DNA of 20,784 nucleotides from Candidatus Gastranaerophilales bacterium (GCA_028694275.1 JAQUTS010000011.1:1-20784); one strand, 5' to 3'; positions 6,747 to 15,423 are shown, counted from the first letter of the stretch. Program-made: numbers and translations. Notes: a model not told the origin generated them from the sequence alone.

Positions 6747-8742
6747 GCAAAATCAAATTATTATCGGGCATTTTATCGGGCGTAATGACGAGTTTGCCGT
6801 TAGAATTTATTAATTCTGAATCATCAAAAGCACTTCTCCATTTTTTGGTATATTCAAAAGGAGTATCAGCAAGATCAATGACAACATCATCACATAAGTC
6901 ATTTTTGGCCACAACAACAATGACACAATCGCCATTATCAGAAAAACGAGAATAGGCATATATTTCTCTATCATCATCCACAAGCAAAGTAAGCATAAGC
7001 CCCTGACTGAGTGATTTACGCTCTTTTCTCATGTTTATGAGCATTTTATAATGTTCAAAAATCTCCTTTGATTGAGGGTAAGAATCAAGATTATTAACTA
7101 TATCCCAACTCATTGTACCCCTGTTATCAGGGTCAACACCACCATTAAGGCCGATTTCATCACCGTAATAGACACTTGGCGCACCGATTAGTGTGAACTG
7201 CATCGTAATAGCTGTTTTTAGCTGTTTCATATCAGCAAAAACACTCCTCAAACGACGAGTATCATGGGATGCAAAGCAATTAAACTGGACTTTGTCCGTA
7301 TTAAAAGAAATATTTTCAAAATTTTTGTGCAAAATTTCATCAAGTTCAGATACCGTTATCTCATCTTCTGATTGGACTCTGTCGCTTCTTGGTTCAAGGA
7401 TTTCGCCTGATAGAAAATTGACAACGACTTCTCTTATCGGATAGTTCATAATCGCATCAAAGCGTTTCGGATGAGCATCGGGGTTAGAATTGAGAAAACT
7501 GTTTGTGATTTCATCATTAGTCCAAATTTCGCCAAGAATGTAAAAATCATGCGGTTTTTTCCCGAAAAATTTGAGTTCTTTATTGATCATTTTTCTAAAA
7601 TCAGCCCAAAAACGATGTGCATCATTAAGCATATCAGGCACATCGAGCCTAAATCCATCAACACCTATTCTTACCCATTTTTTAGCGCATTCAAAAAGAT
7701 GTTCTTTAAGTTTTGGGTTTTCTGTATTGAGCTCGGGAATCTCAAAAAATTCAAACCAGCAAGTATAATTTGGACGCTTATTGAAATTGACAAGGCGATA
7801 ATAAGGCTGATTATTGATAATTTCATCAAGGGTTGAATTTTTAAAACGCAAAGGATGCGTCACAGGGAACTTATACTTGCCATCCCAAACTGATAAATAG
7901 CAAGGCTTTTTGGGATTAAAGATGTCTTTTCTGGGGTCATTTTCAACTGTAATGTTCTCACAAATTCCATTTGGCGAAATCTGCAAAACAGGGATTTCAA
8001 TTTTTTCATCTCCGATAAGAGAAACTCCTCTATACCAGTCAAAATATTCAGAATCCTCACCTTTTTTCAAAATATCCATAAAAGCCGGATGATTTATCCC
8101 TGAATGGTTATAAACCAAATCCAAAATGATTTTTCCGCCATGCTTATGGATTGTTTTGATAAGACTTTTAAGATCAGCTTCTGTGCCAAATTGCGGATCA
8201 ATTTTGCCAAAATCCTCTGGCCAATATTTATGATTTGAAGCAGTTGAGAGCGTTATCGGGTTCAAATACAGAGCAAAACGTTCCAAATCACCATATAAAG
8301 ACTTAAAATATTCTATTTTTTGTTCAATTCCTTTGAGATCGCCGCCAAAGTTATTAAAATAATCTGGTCTGGCATCCCAAGAGAGAGTGTTTTCTTTTTC
8401 TTTGCTCTTGTTAAAACGATCGGGCAAAATCTGGTACCAAATGGCTTTTCTGGCCCACTTGCAGGTCTTTACGGTCGAATAATAAATTTCACCTGTGTCA
8501 GGGCAATATATAGAATGATTTACCAAAAACTTATAGGGTTCTCTGCCTTCTTTCACCTCAAAAACACCCGCCCAGCGGCCTGTTTTGTCACAAAAAAGGC
8601 CAAAATTTTCGAGTTTTTCCTCATCTTCGCCCCAAGCATTAAACTCACCCAAAACATGTACGCTTGTGACTTCTGCAGAGGACAAATTGTAATCCTCAGG
8701 CCTAAAATAAAAAAGCTCTTTGACAAGACCGTCATTTTTCAT
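6739..8742 (-). CDS. GH13 alpha-glucan hydrolase, neopullulanase/cyclomaltodextrinase type (667 aa)
   Basis: This cytoplasmic glycoside hydrolase family 13 enzyme likely cleaves alpha-1,4 (and perhaps alpha-1,6) bonds in maltodextrins or stored glycogen. Residues about 1-90 look like an N-terminal immunoglobulin-type CBM48 or maltogenic-amylase N domain (VLGEFNAWGEDEEKLEN, then YKFLVN). The catalytic barrel follows with all four GH13 regions: DLVYNH (208-213), GFRLDV with nucleophile Asp367, LGEIW with acid Glu405, and ASHDTRR with Asp494. GDEIGLNGG and DPDNRGTMSW further suggest the neopullulanase subgroup. An upstream in-frame ATG at 8775 exists, but AGGAG lies 8 bases before the ATG at 8742, so I use that start. 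There is no signal peptide. It is divergent from the TetR gene and convergent with the HEAT gene. The exact substrate is uncertain. Confidence 0.92.
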   Translation of the reverse strand: MKNDGLVKELFYFRPEDYNLSSAEVTSVHVLGEFNAWGEDEEKLENFGLFCDKTGRWAGVFEVKEGREPYKFLVNHSIYCPDTGEIYYSTVKTCKWARKAIWYQILPDRFNKSKEKENTLSWDARPDYFNNFGGDLKGIEQKIEYFKSLYGDLERFALYLNPITLSTASNHKYWPEDFGKIDPQFGTEADLKSLIKTIHKHGGKIILDLVYNHSGINHPAFMDILKKGEDSEYFDWYRGVSLIGDEKIEIPVLQISPNGICENITVENDPRKDIFNPKKPCYLSVWDGKYKFPVTHPLRFKNSTLDEIINNQPYYRLVNFNKRPNYTCWFEFFEIPELNTENPKLKEHLFECAKKWVRIGVDGFRLDVPDMLNDAHRFWADFRKMINKELKFFGKKPHDFYILGEIWTNDEITNSFLNSNPDAHPKRFDAIMNYPIREVVVNFLSGEILEPRSDRVQSEDEITVSELDEILHKNFENISFNTDKVQFNCFASHDTRRLRSVFADMKQLKTAITMQFTLIGAPSVYYGDEIGLNGGVDPDNRGTMSWDIVNNLDSYPQSKEIFEHYKMLINMRKERKSLSQGLMLTLLVDDDREIYAYSRFSDNGDCVIVVVAKNDLCDDVVIDLADTPFEYTKKWRSAFDDSELINSNGKLVITPDKMPDNNLILLN

Positions 8743-8811
8743 AAAATCAACTCCTAAACGAGGCAGAAACTTCAACTATAATAACATATTTTGGCCACTT
8801 GTTACACAAAC

Positions 8812-8841
8812 TTGCAATACTGAACAGTGTTCGTTTATAAT
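8812..8841 (+). promoter_or_regulatory. Promoter of the TetR gene with embedded palindromic operator
   Basis: TTGCAA (8812-8817) and a perfect TATAAT (8836-8841) are separated by 18 bp. The perfect inverted repeat GAACA-G-TGTTC at 8822-8832 lies inside the spacer, where a bound repressor would block RNA polymerase. This fits autorepression by the adjacent TetR-family protein. A weaker minus-strand promoter for the divergent GH13 gene (TTATAG near 8780) lies about 45 bp away and could be co-controlled. Confidence 0.65.
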
Positions 8842-8861
8842 CGGTTTTGAGAAGAGGATTT

Positions 8862-9482
8862 ATGGCACAGATTTTAAAAGAAAATATAAAAGAAAAAATC
8901 ATCGAAAACACAAGGCAGGCCTTGCTTGATGGGGATTATTTATCTTTTAATCTAAGAGATATAGCCAAAAGTACAGATATTTCTCTCAGTAATATTTATA
9001 ACTATTTCCCAAGCAAAGAAGCCCTACTGGAGGGAGTTTTGGAGGATTTGCTGGCGGATTTTGACAAAGCATCAACAAAAATACAAAAAACTCTCAAAAA
9101 CAAAAAAAAGCTCTTGTATTTAAATTTCGACAAATCAAGAACCCATGCAAGAACAATTATGAGCTTCATCCTAAAGCATAAAACAGCCCTATATATCTTG
9201 GGGCACAAGGTAAAAGGATCAAAGCTCGATACTTTTTTAGACGAGTGGGCACAAAATTATGCCAAGCTTGAATACCAAAGCCTCAAACTAAAAGCCAAAG
9301 AACACAAAGATTTGATGAAAAATCTCCCAAGTGAATTTTTTGTCGAAAATCTTTGCGGATTTTTCTTCACCTCTGTAAAAAAACTCGTAGCACAAGACTT
9401 GGATGAAAAATCACTCAAAAAATACCTGGAAGAAATTTTTGCATTTATCTACCAGGGATGGGATTATTACGCAGAATTTTAA
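8862..9482 (+). CDS. TetR/AcrR-family transcriptional regulator (206 aa)
   Basis: The N-terminal domain is a TetR-type helix-turn-helix: a first helix (about 5-25), then LRDIAKSTDISLSNIYNYFPSKEALLE at about 31-57, the classic LxxIAxxxxxSxxxxYxxFxSKxxLL pattern. The C-terminal two-thirds is the helical ligand-binding and dimerisation region and shows no feature naming a ligand. An in-frame TTG lies 15 bases upstream, but the ATG at 8862 is favoured because it follows AGAGGA at a short spacing. The promoter directly upstream carries a palindrome that is a likely operator. The divergent GH13 gene is the nearest possible second target, but TetR proteins often act elsewhere. Its stop codon overlaps that of the convergent carboxypeptidase gene by 4 bp. 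Confidence 0.93.
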   Translation: MAQILKENIKEKIIENTRQALLDGDYLSFNLRDIAKSTDISLSNIYNYFPSKEALLEGVLEDLLADFDKASTKIQKTLKNKKKLLYLNFDKSRTHARTIMSFILKHKTALYILGHKVKGSKLDTFLDEWAQNYAKLEYQSLKLKAKEHKDLMKNLPSEFFVENLCGFFFTSVKKLVAQDLDEKSLKKYLEEIFAFIYQGWDYYAEF

Positions 9483-10795
9483 AACTCATTCACGGCTCTT
9501 ATGATACTATCTTCAAGTTCTTTGGCAGATTTTACTTTCCCTTTGTAGTTTTGGATAAGAATGGCAAAAATGTACTCATTTCCCGATTTGGCCCTAATAT
9601 ACCCACAAAGTCCTGAAACTCCTGCGATAGTACCTGTTTTCCCCTGAAGATTCACATCTTTCAGTCTATTATTAAGAGTCCCGTATTTACCTGATTCGGC
9701 CAAAGTCGAACGAAAACACTTATCGGGCATCATTTTGAGCAAAACATTACACAAAAAATCACAATTGAGCAAATTATAATGAGACAAACCCGATGCATCA
9801 CACACCACCATGCCGGGATTCGCGTAGAAACCATTGAAAAGCTTCATTGCATTATCAAAAGTACCCGTTGTTTGATATGCTTCGTGCGCTGCAATTTTGA
9901 ACAAAGTTTGGGCGTAGAGATTGTTGCTTTTTTTGTTTTGCTCAGACAAAAGCCCCATCAAAGGAGTTTGGTGTTCTGCTATCATAACTGCACCGTTTGA
10001 TATATTGCCATAACAAATCTGCCCACAAAAGCCGGGCATTGCCTTATGCAAATGGTACAAAAAATAATCCTCAGGATTTTGAACGGCCACATTCACTATA
10101 CAAGGAGCGATAACAGAGCCTGAAAAATAAATCGCTTCAGGGTTTTTGAAATTTCGCCAAGGAGCTTTATCCGCGTTTATGCAGTTTGTGGAGCCCAAAA
10201 TCAACTCATTCACAAAGCAAAACGGATACTCTGATAGAATCTGTACTGTTCCTGATTTTTTATCGGGGATAATTTTCACAGGAATCAAATTATGATTAAG
10301 ATTATAAATTCCATATGGCGGATTATCATCTGATGTAAGGTTATTCCACATCCAGCCTTTATCATAAAACTCATTATCTATTGCCGTATTATCAACCACC
10401 AAAGTATGATATTGCGCCAAATTTACACCCTTAAAAAGCCTTTGTAAATCAGAACTCTTAAGTGAAGGATCTCCGATAAGCTTAAGATAAAGAGTATCAT
10501 CTTTGGCATATAAAGATGTCTTGAGACGATAATCACTCCCAAGAGTTGATAAAACAACGGCAGAAGTTGCTACTTTCATCGTTGAGGCAGGATGCAAAAG
10601 CAAAGAAGAATCTTTTTGGGCGTAGGTGTTTTGTGTTTTGACATCAACAACTTTGACAGAAACAACCGCACTTTTAGAGAGAGGATTATCATTAATCAAA
10701 AAATCAATTTTGGACTGCAAATCCTGCGCAAATGCGCCTTGCACAAGCAAAAAAACCACCAAAAAAGAAATTAAAAACCTAAATCTCATATACAT
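9479..10795 (-). CDS. dacB: D-alanyl-D-alanine carboxypeptidase/endopeptidase, PBP4 type (peptidase S13)
   Basis: This exported penicillin-binding protein removes the terminal D-Ala from, or cleaves crosslinks in, peptidoglycan. Residues 1-23 form a Sec signal peptide (MYMRFRF, a hydrophobic stretch, then cleavage probably after AFA). The penicillin-binding motifs are all present in order: SxxK as STMK (Ser71), SxN as SNN (290-292) and KTG (386-388), with DASGLS (333-338), typical of the S13 family. At 438 residues it is close to the usual 430-490. The start overlaps the end of the upstream nitrilase gene. The frame allows ATG at 10795 or ATG at 10789, and a purine-rich AGAAGAGAAG precedes both, so the first residues are uncertain. 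It is the last gene of the helicase-nitrilase-dacB operon and meets tetR tail to tail with a 4-bp overlap. Confidence 0.93.
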   Translation of the reverse strand: MYMRFRFLISFLVVFLLVQGAFAQDLQSKIDFLINDNPLSKSAVVSVKVVDVKTQNTYAQKDSSLLLHPASTMKVATSAVVLSTLGSDYRLKTSLYAKDDTLYLKLIGDPSLKSSDLQRLFKGVNLAQYHTLVVDNTAIDNEFYDKGWMWNNLTSDDNPPYGIYNLNHNLIPVKIIPDKKSGTVQILSEYPFCFVNELILGSTNCINADKAPWRNFKNPEAIYFSGSVIAPCIVNVAVQNPEDYFLYHLHKAMPGFCGQICYGNISNGAVMIAEHQTPLMGLLSEQNKKSNNLYAQTLFKIAAHEAYQTTGTFDNAMKLFNGFYANPGMVVCDASGLSHYNLLNCDFLCNVLLKMMPDKCFRSTLAESGKYGTLNNRLKDVNLQGKTGTIAGVSGLCGYIRAKSGNEYIFAILIQNYKGKVKSAKELEDSIIRAVNEF

Positions 10796-11585
10796 CTTCT
10801 CTTCTGTCTTGCAAAACAGGGAGTTTTGTCCTTACTTCATTTATTTTATCCAAATCAATCTGCGCTCTCAATACCCCTTGTGTCGAATCACAAGAAGCAA
10901 CAAGCTCACCCCAAGGGTCAAAAAGAACAGAATTCCCACCATCTGTGCGCGAGAATGTGACTTTGCCCACTTGATTGACTCCAAAGGTAAAAAACTGATT
11001 TTCAATTGCCCTTGCCTTCAAAAGCGTAAGCCAATGATCAACCCTCACATCAGGCCATGCAGCAGGACAAAGAACAATCTCAGCCCCTGATAATGCAAGA
11101 GACCTAAAAAGCTCAGGAAACCTCAAATCATAACAAACACTGAGCCCTACTTTTCCAAAATCTAAATCGACAGTGACAATTTGATCCCCCGCTGTTATAT
11201 ATTTGCCTTCATCGCTGCCTTGATGAGAAAAAACATGCACTTTATTATACTTGGCACACAATGCGCCCTCTCTGTCAAAAACAACCAGAGTATTTTTGAG
11301 TGTAGCGTCATGGCATTTTTCTATTATGGTGCCCGCTATATTGGTACTGTATTTGGCAGCCATGCCTGATAAAAACATTGATGTTGTGTCATTTGGAATA
11401 GGTTCTGCGTTTTGTTCAAAATTTCGCGCATTGTAACCTGAGTTAAAAGTCTCAGGCAAAAGCACCAAATCAGGTTCAAAATCTGCATTTTCAGACAAAG
11501 CTTTTGACACTTTTTGATAATTGGCAACTTTATCATCAAAAACAGATTGCATTTGAATCCCGAGGATTTTCACTTTTCTTGCCAT
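10779..11585 (-). CDS. Nitrilase-superfamily amidohydrolase, omega-amidase-like
   Basis: This cytoplasmic carbon-nitrogen hydrolase has 268 residues, typical for the Nit2/YafV omega-amidase branch. The Glu-Lys-Cys triad is visible: LLPETF (Glu45), YNKVHVF (Lys115) and VCYDLRFPELFR (Cys151). The last of these is a particularly good match to the family, as is CPAAWP after it. Omega-amidases hydrolyse 2-oxoglutaramate or 2-oxosuccinamate to the oxo acid and ammonia, a metabolite-repair reaction in glutamine transamination. Other members act on N-carbamyl compounds or deaminated glutathione, and the substrate cannot be fixed from sequence. The ATG at 11585 follows AAGAAGG by 6 bases. It begins 11 bases after the helicase stop, and its end overlaps the dacB start, indicating one operon. 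Confidence 0.92.
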   Translation of the reverse strand: MARKVKILGIQMQSVFDDKVANYQKVSKALSENADFEPDLVLLPETFNSGYNARNFEQNAEPIPNDTTSMFLSGMAAKYSTNIAGTIIEKCHDATLKNTLVVFDREGALCAKYNKVHVFSHQGSDEGKYITAGDQIVTVDLDFGKVGLSVCYDLRFPELFRSLALSGAEIVLCPAAWPDVRVDHWLTLLKARAIENQFFTFGVNQVGKVTFSRTDGGNSVLFDPWGELVASCDSTQGVLRAQIDLDKINEVRTKLPVLQDRREDVYEI

Positions 11586-11596
11586 AAAATACCTTC

Positions 11597-14500
11597 TTAC
11601 ATAGTATCAAATTGCTGTTTAATTTTATCCAGGCAAACTTTTGGGCTATAGTGCCATTCTCTTGCCGAAATTCTTAATATCCGCCATCCGCAACGCTCCA
11701 GTATAAACTGCTTTCTGACCTGTTTTTGAGGTCTTGAGTTTGCATCTTCAACACCGTCACATTCTATGCCAAGGCGTTTATCCCCATCAAAAAGAACAAG
11801 ATCTATTTTATACCCTGCCGTATCAAAAGCTGATGTAACGCCATAACCTGCTTTTTTGCATGTTTTGGCTACTTCTTTTTCAAATTCGTTATTATAGATA
11901 TTTTCTTCTACATTTTGCTCACCGTACGGAATGACATTTTTTTCTCTGCGAAGCTGTTCTTTGATGTAATCCATATATCTTCTCAAAAGCCCTTGAGGAA
12001 GATCTTTTGGGTCTTTTGAAACAAAAATGATGTTTTTCTTTTTAGCACGAGTTATGGCAACATTGAAAAGATTTGGCTTTTGCAAAAATGTCAAACTCTG
12101 AAAATGACTATTCTCCGCCAAAGTAAAAGACAACATAATAATATCTTTTTCATCCCCTTGGAATGTGTGCGCTGTACCGATTTCAAGACTATGACGCTCA
12201 ACATCTCTATCACTTATTACCTGTGCAACAGCTTTTTTGATTTGCTCCACCTGCCCGCGAAATGGTGAAATAATCCCGATGCTTGAGGGCTTTTTTGATT
12301 CTTTTTCGCTGATAATTATTTCTTCCAATCGTTTCAATACGGCTTCTGTTTCTGCCATATTGCGAGTTGTATCAAGATCAACCTTGGCATCTTTTATTAC
12401 ATGAAGCTCCAATGAACCTTTGACATCGGTGTTGCGATTCATAATTCTGATACGCCCGCCGTAAAATTCTTCATTACTGAAATTAATAATCGGAGGCAAA
12501 CTCCTAAAATGCTCATCCAGCAAAACAGGATTCGGGGAGTAATAATTTGCCAAATCAAACATAGAATTGGTTCTAAAACGCCACATCAACTGATACCTAT
12601 CAGGAATACCGTGTTGAGAAAGAAATGACTGTTCTTTGCTTTTTTCCAAAAATGACAAATGAGACAATTGCTTGTCATCACCTACGATAATAGCTTTTTT
12701 CGCCCTGAATAATACAGGGAAACAGCTTGCAATATCACATTGAGATGCCTCATCAATAATAGCCACATCAAACATGCCGGGCTTTAATGGCAAAGACTCA
12801 GATATCGCATAAGTTGTAGCCGACCAACAAGGGAATGTCTCTAAAAGCGGTCTGAAATCTTCTTCTTCCAAGAGTCTGTTCTGAAGATTTTTTTTGCGCT
12901 CAATAAGAGCTTTTGAGTGAACAATCAGTCTTTGACGTTTGACTTGATCGCCGATAACACGCTTTAGCGAATTTCGTCTTTGATTTTTCATAATATCAAT
13001 AGCGAGCGATCTTTGCTTACGTTTCAAAAGACGAACATTTTCAAGCAATTGATGAATATTACCGATTTTATTTATCTCAACTTCAGTTTGACGAAGAGTA
13101 TTTGTAATCTCAAGTAAAGATAATTCTTCTTTAACATCTTGCAAAACCATATAATCCAAAGAAACATTCTTAAGATCAAGTATACGTTTCAAACTTGTAA
13201 ATGCCATGCTCTTTAAAATCGCATTAAAAATACCTCTATGTTCAAGATATTCTTCGATTTTTTCAATTACATCAAATGCAATCTCGATTTCTTCGTTATT
13301 CAACTTGGGTTCAAGTATACGTTCTCGAACATTTTTAGCCTGATCAGACTGCTCTGTCAAATATTTCGACCAGTTTTTTTCAAGTTCGATAATTCTTTCG
13401 CACTTATCTTCCAAATCTCTTATTGTGGTAATGAGATTTTTCATATCTTCAACAGAAACAAGTATCGAATCCTCAAATCCCGTATCAATATCTACCTTGT
13501 TTGAGAGCAAATCCTGCAATTGAAAATAAAGCTGCTTTTGATAGTTTTGACGACCTGCGCGAAGAGCCATATAAGGGGCCCCGAGCTCATTTAGCCTATC
13601 TGCCACAACATCAACCGCTTTATCCATTCTTGATGCCACAAGAACAGTCTTGCCATTTGCAATAAGATGAGAAACGATATTGACAATTGTTTGGGATTTT
13701 CCTGTCCCCGGTGGCCCATAAACAGCAATCAACGGGTTTTTTTCAATAGCTTCAATCACACTTTCTTGGCTTTGTGAAATCTCAAGTGGAACAACAGGAA
13801 AAAATGCCGATGGTTTCTTTTTTACATCAACTTCTTCTTGTTTAAATTCCTTTCTTGATGATCTGATATATTCTTCATTAATAATCTCAAGGGCTGTTTC
13901 CCTTATAACTCCTGATGATTTTTCTGCAATCTGTGTCAATTCATGCAAAACCCCTGCAGTTATAGATGGCCTTTTGGTCAAAACTATTGCAGATACAGGT
14001 TTTATTTGGATTCCGTTTTCTGTCTCAACACTTTCAATTCCCTCTGCATTGAATGGATTATTCATAGCATTTTTGACGTTAATTTGAGGAAAAATTGATT
14101 TTAGAGTTGTCAAAAATATTTGAATTTTTTCTTGCGTAAGCGGAAAATCGGGCACAACATCAATCAACTCATCGAATAATTGATCCGCCTCATCTTCATC
14201 ATCTGTCTGAATCAAAGCTGATAATGCACCTGTATTAAGTGTCAAAAACTCTTCCGATAAAGAACAATTGATATTGAGCTTGTCGCGAACAAGCTGGCAT
14301 GGTGCGTATAAAAGCGGGGTCAAAAATTCTTCTGATCTTTTAGAAGCTTGGTTTTTGCCCGCAAGAAACAAATAACCGTAAAGAAGATAACTTTCTTTTT
14401 GAGAAGTCGCAGCCCCCATCATAAGCTCTGTTACAAGACTATTTGCCCCATCAAGCTCAAGCAGATTACCTTCTTCTACCAAAAGAGTTTCTTCTTTAGG

Positions 14501-14656
14501 CACAAAATACCACTTGTTGTCTTTATCTTGCTTCAAATTGCGAAAAGTAGCACTTTTAACTTCTTCTCGGACGCAATCATGCAAATATTGGCTGAGTTTT
14601 TTTATAAAACTGCTGTGAAAAGCTGTATTTAACAACTTTGTAGCTTCTTGAAGCAT
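11597..14656 (-). CDS. SF1 (Upf1/COG1112-like) helicase fused to a C-terminal Vsr-like nuclease domain (1019 aa)
   Basis: This is a large cytoplasmic ATP-dependent helicase with a nuclease tail. Residues 1-285 form a domain I do not recognise. Helicase motifs follow: Walker A GPPGTGKS (314-321), a long coiled-coil insertion (about 400-605), Walker B IIDEASQ (633-639), motif III GDDKQL (659-664), RFRTN (about 693-697), HTFQGDE (830-836) and motif VI NVAITRAKKK (865-874). These match DNA2/NAM7/Upf1-type SF1B helicases. Residues about 923-1019 look like a PD-(D/E)xK nuclease of the Vsr/MTES_1575 type: conserved Glu near 925, Asp952 (YKIDLVLFD), then IECDG with Glu965 and Asp967, and a closing QKQVRKQFILERCGWRILRI. 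Helicase-nuclease fusions of this class often serve antiviral defence or DNA repair, but no defence neighbours are visible. The ATG follows AAAGGGA by about 6 bases. It is the first gene of the operon with the nitrilase and dacB. Confidence 0.9.
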   Translation of the reverse strand: MLQEATKLLNTAFHSSFIKKLSQYLHDCVREEVKSATFRNLKQDKDNKWYFVPKEETLLVEEGNLLELDGANSLVTELMMGAATSQKESYLLYGYLFLAGKNQASKRSEEFLTPLLYAPCQLVRDKLNINCSLSEEFLTLNTGALSALIQTDDEDEADQLFDELIDVVPDFPLTQEKIQIFLTTLKSIFPQINVKNAMNNPFNAEGIESVETENGIQIKPVSAIVLTKRPSITAGVLHELTQIAEKSSGVIRETALEIINEEYIRSSRKEFKQEEVDVKKKPSAFFPVVPLEISQSQESVIEAIEKNPLIAVYGPPGTGKSQTIVNIVSHLIANGKTVLVASRMDKAVDVVADRLNELGAPYMALRAGRQNYQKQLYFQLQDLLSNKVDIDTGFEDSILVSVEDMKNLITTIRDLEDKCERIIELEKNWSKYLTEQSDQAKNVRERILEPKLNNEEIEIAFDVIEKIEEYLEHRGIFNAILKSMAFTSLKRILDLKNVSLDYMVLQDVKEELSLLEITNTLRQTEVEINKIGNIHQLLENVRLLKRKQRSLAIDIMKNQRRNSLKRVIGDQVKRQRLIVHSKALIERKKNLQNRLLEEEDFRPLLETFPCWSATTYAISESLPLKPGMFDVAIIDEASQCDIASCFPVLFRAKKAIIVGDDKQLSHLSFLEKSKEQSFLSQHGIPDRYQLMWRFRTNSMFDLANYYSPNPVLLDEHFRSLPPIINFSNEEFYGGRIRIMNRNTDVKGSLELHVIKDAKVDLDTTRNMAETEAVLKRLEEIIISEKESKKPSSIGIISPFRGQVEQIKKAVAQVISDRDVERHSLEIGTAHTFQGDEKDIIMLSFTLAENSHFQSLTFLQKPNLFNVAITRAKKKNIIFVSKDPKDLPQGLLRRYMDYIKEQLRREKNVIPYGEQNVEENIYNNEFEKEVAKTCKKAGYGVTSAFDTAGYKIDLVLFDGDKRLGIECDGVEDANSRPQKQVRKQFILERCGWRILRISAREWHYSPKVCLDKIKQQFDTM

Positions 14657-14688
14657 GCTATTCCCTTTATCTCATTCCCTAAGTTTTA

Positions 14689-14717
14689 AGTATATCATTT
14701 CAAAGCAGGCATGCCAA
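14689..14717 (-). promoter_or_regulatory. Promoter of the helicase-nitrilase-dacB operon
   Basis: On the minus strand, TTGGCA (14712-14717) and TATACT (14689-14694) are separated by exactly 17 bp. Transcription would start near 14682, giving a leader of about 26 nt before the helicase ATG at 14656. Confidence 0.7.
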
Positions 14718-14732
14718 ACGCATATTTTGTTA

Positions 14733-15359
14733 TTAAGCATTTAAATCAATAAAATGCTCTTTTTCTCCGACGGTTGTAAGCTTCATTTTATTTTTATCAA
14801 ATTGCGCAATCATAGCATGTGAATCAAAAGGTGAGATATTTTTTGTAGAATATGGTATCACCTTTTGATCAATTCCTTGCGGGAAAAACTTTTTCAAAAC
14901 ACCATTAAGCTGCTCCATTATAGGATTTGGAACTTCTTTAAGAACGCCTTGAGTTTCTTCGCCTCGTACATTAAAAAATACTTTTGGTTTAGTTTTTGGA
15001 TCCATATAATAACTATAAGCATTAAGTTGCTTCTCAAAAGCTGTAACATTCAACTGCCTTGATTTTTCAAGAGGTGTGTAGTGTGACATAAGAGCTATAG
15101 GATTTCCGTCAAGTCCTTTGGAAACAAGCAAAGTAGCATTACAGCCTGCCAATCCGTCTGTATACAAAGTATTAATCCCATTTGGAAGAATTCTCGTTGC
15201 AGCAGATTGGTTCATACCAACTTGTACAACGCTTTTATCTCCGCTTTGAATCATTTGCGCCAAGCGGTTTTCAGGAATATTTTGTATAGCTTTAATATTC
15301 TCTGCTTTGATGTCAGAAAGTAGAGGAACAAATTTCCTGGTGAAATTAGTAATGTTCAT
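14733..15359 (-). CDS. Protein with a CheD/CNF1-like deamidase signature (208 aa)
   Basis: I do not know a named family for this protein. Residues 60-95 carry NTLYTDGLAGCNATLLVS followed by NPIALMSHYTPLE. Cys73 lies in a glycine-rich turn, Thr67 is six residues before it and His93 twenty residues after it. CheD glutamine deamidases and the CNF1-type toxin fold use a Thr-Cys-His set with the same Thr-to-Cys distance of six (T21, C27, H44 in Thermotoga CheD) and the same Gly-Cys strand and Ser-His strand. The match is to this motif only, and the rest is not obviously CheD. There is no Sec signal; the N-terminus (MNITNFTRKFV) is short and polar. It could be a chemotaxis-type deamidase, a secreted effector or a catalytically different relative. 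The ATG has a weak upstream AAGG. It lies between the helicase promoter and the ftsZ terminator and is probably monocistronic. Confidence 0.75.
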   Translation of the reverse strand: MNITNFTRKFVPLLSDIKAENIKAIQNIPENRLAQMIQSGDKSVVQVGMNQSAATRILPNGINTLYTDGLAGCNATLLVSKGLDGNPIALMSHYTPLEKSRQLNVTAFEKQLNAYSYYMDPKTKPKVFFNVRGEETQGVLKEVPNPIMEQLNGVLKKFFPQGIDQKVIPYSTKNISPFDSHAMIAQFDKNKMKLTTVGEKEHFIDLNA

Positions 15360-15423
15360 TTAAAAATATAGCCTTATAACCCTTACTAATATATAAAAAC
15401 ACCCCACGCAAAAAAATTGCCAT

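Noticed and set aside
13238..13504. Plus-strand open frame opposite the helicase coiled-coil region
   Set aside because: Phe- and Ile-rich antisense of Lys/Glu-rich coiled-coil coding; no start signals. The same applies to the other antisense frames over gdh, GH13, dacB, ftsZ and proS.
9479..14656. Complete multi-gene defence island around the helicase
   Set aside because: Neighbours are an amidase and a cell-wall carboxypeptidase; no methyltransferase, toxin, integrase or other defence gene is visible in the window.
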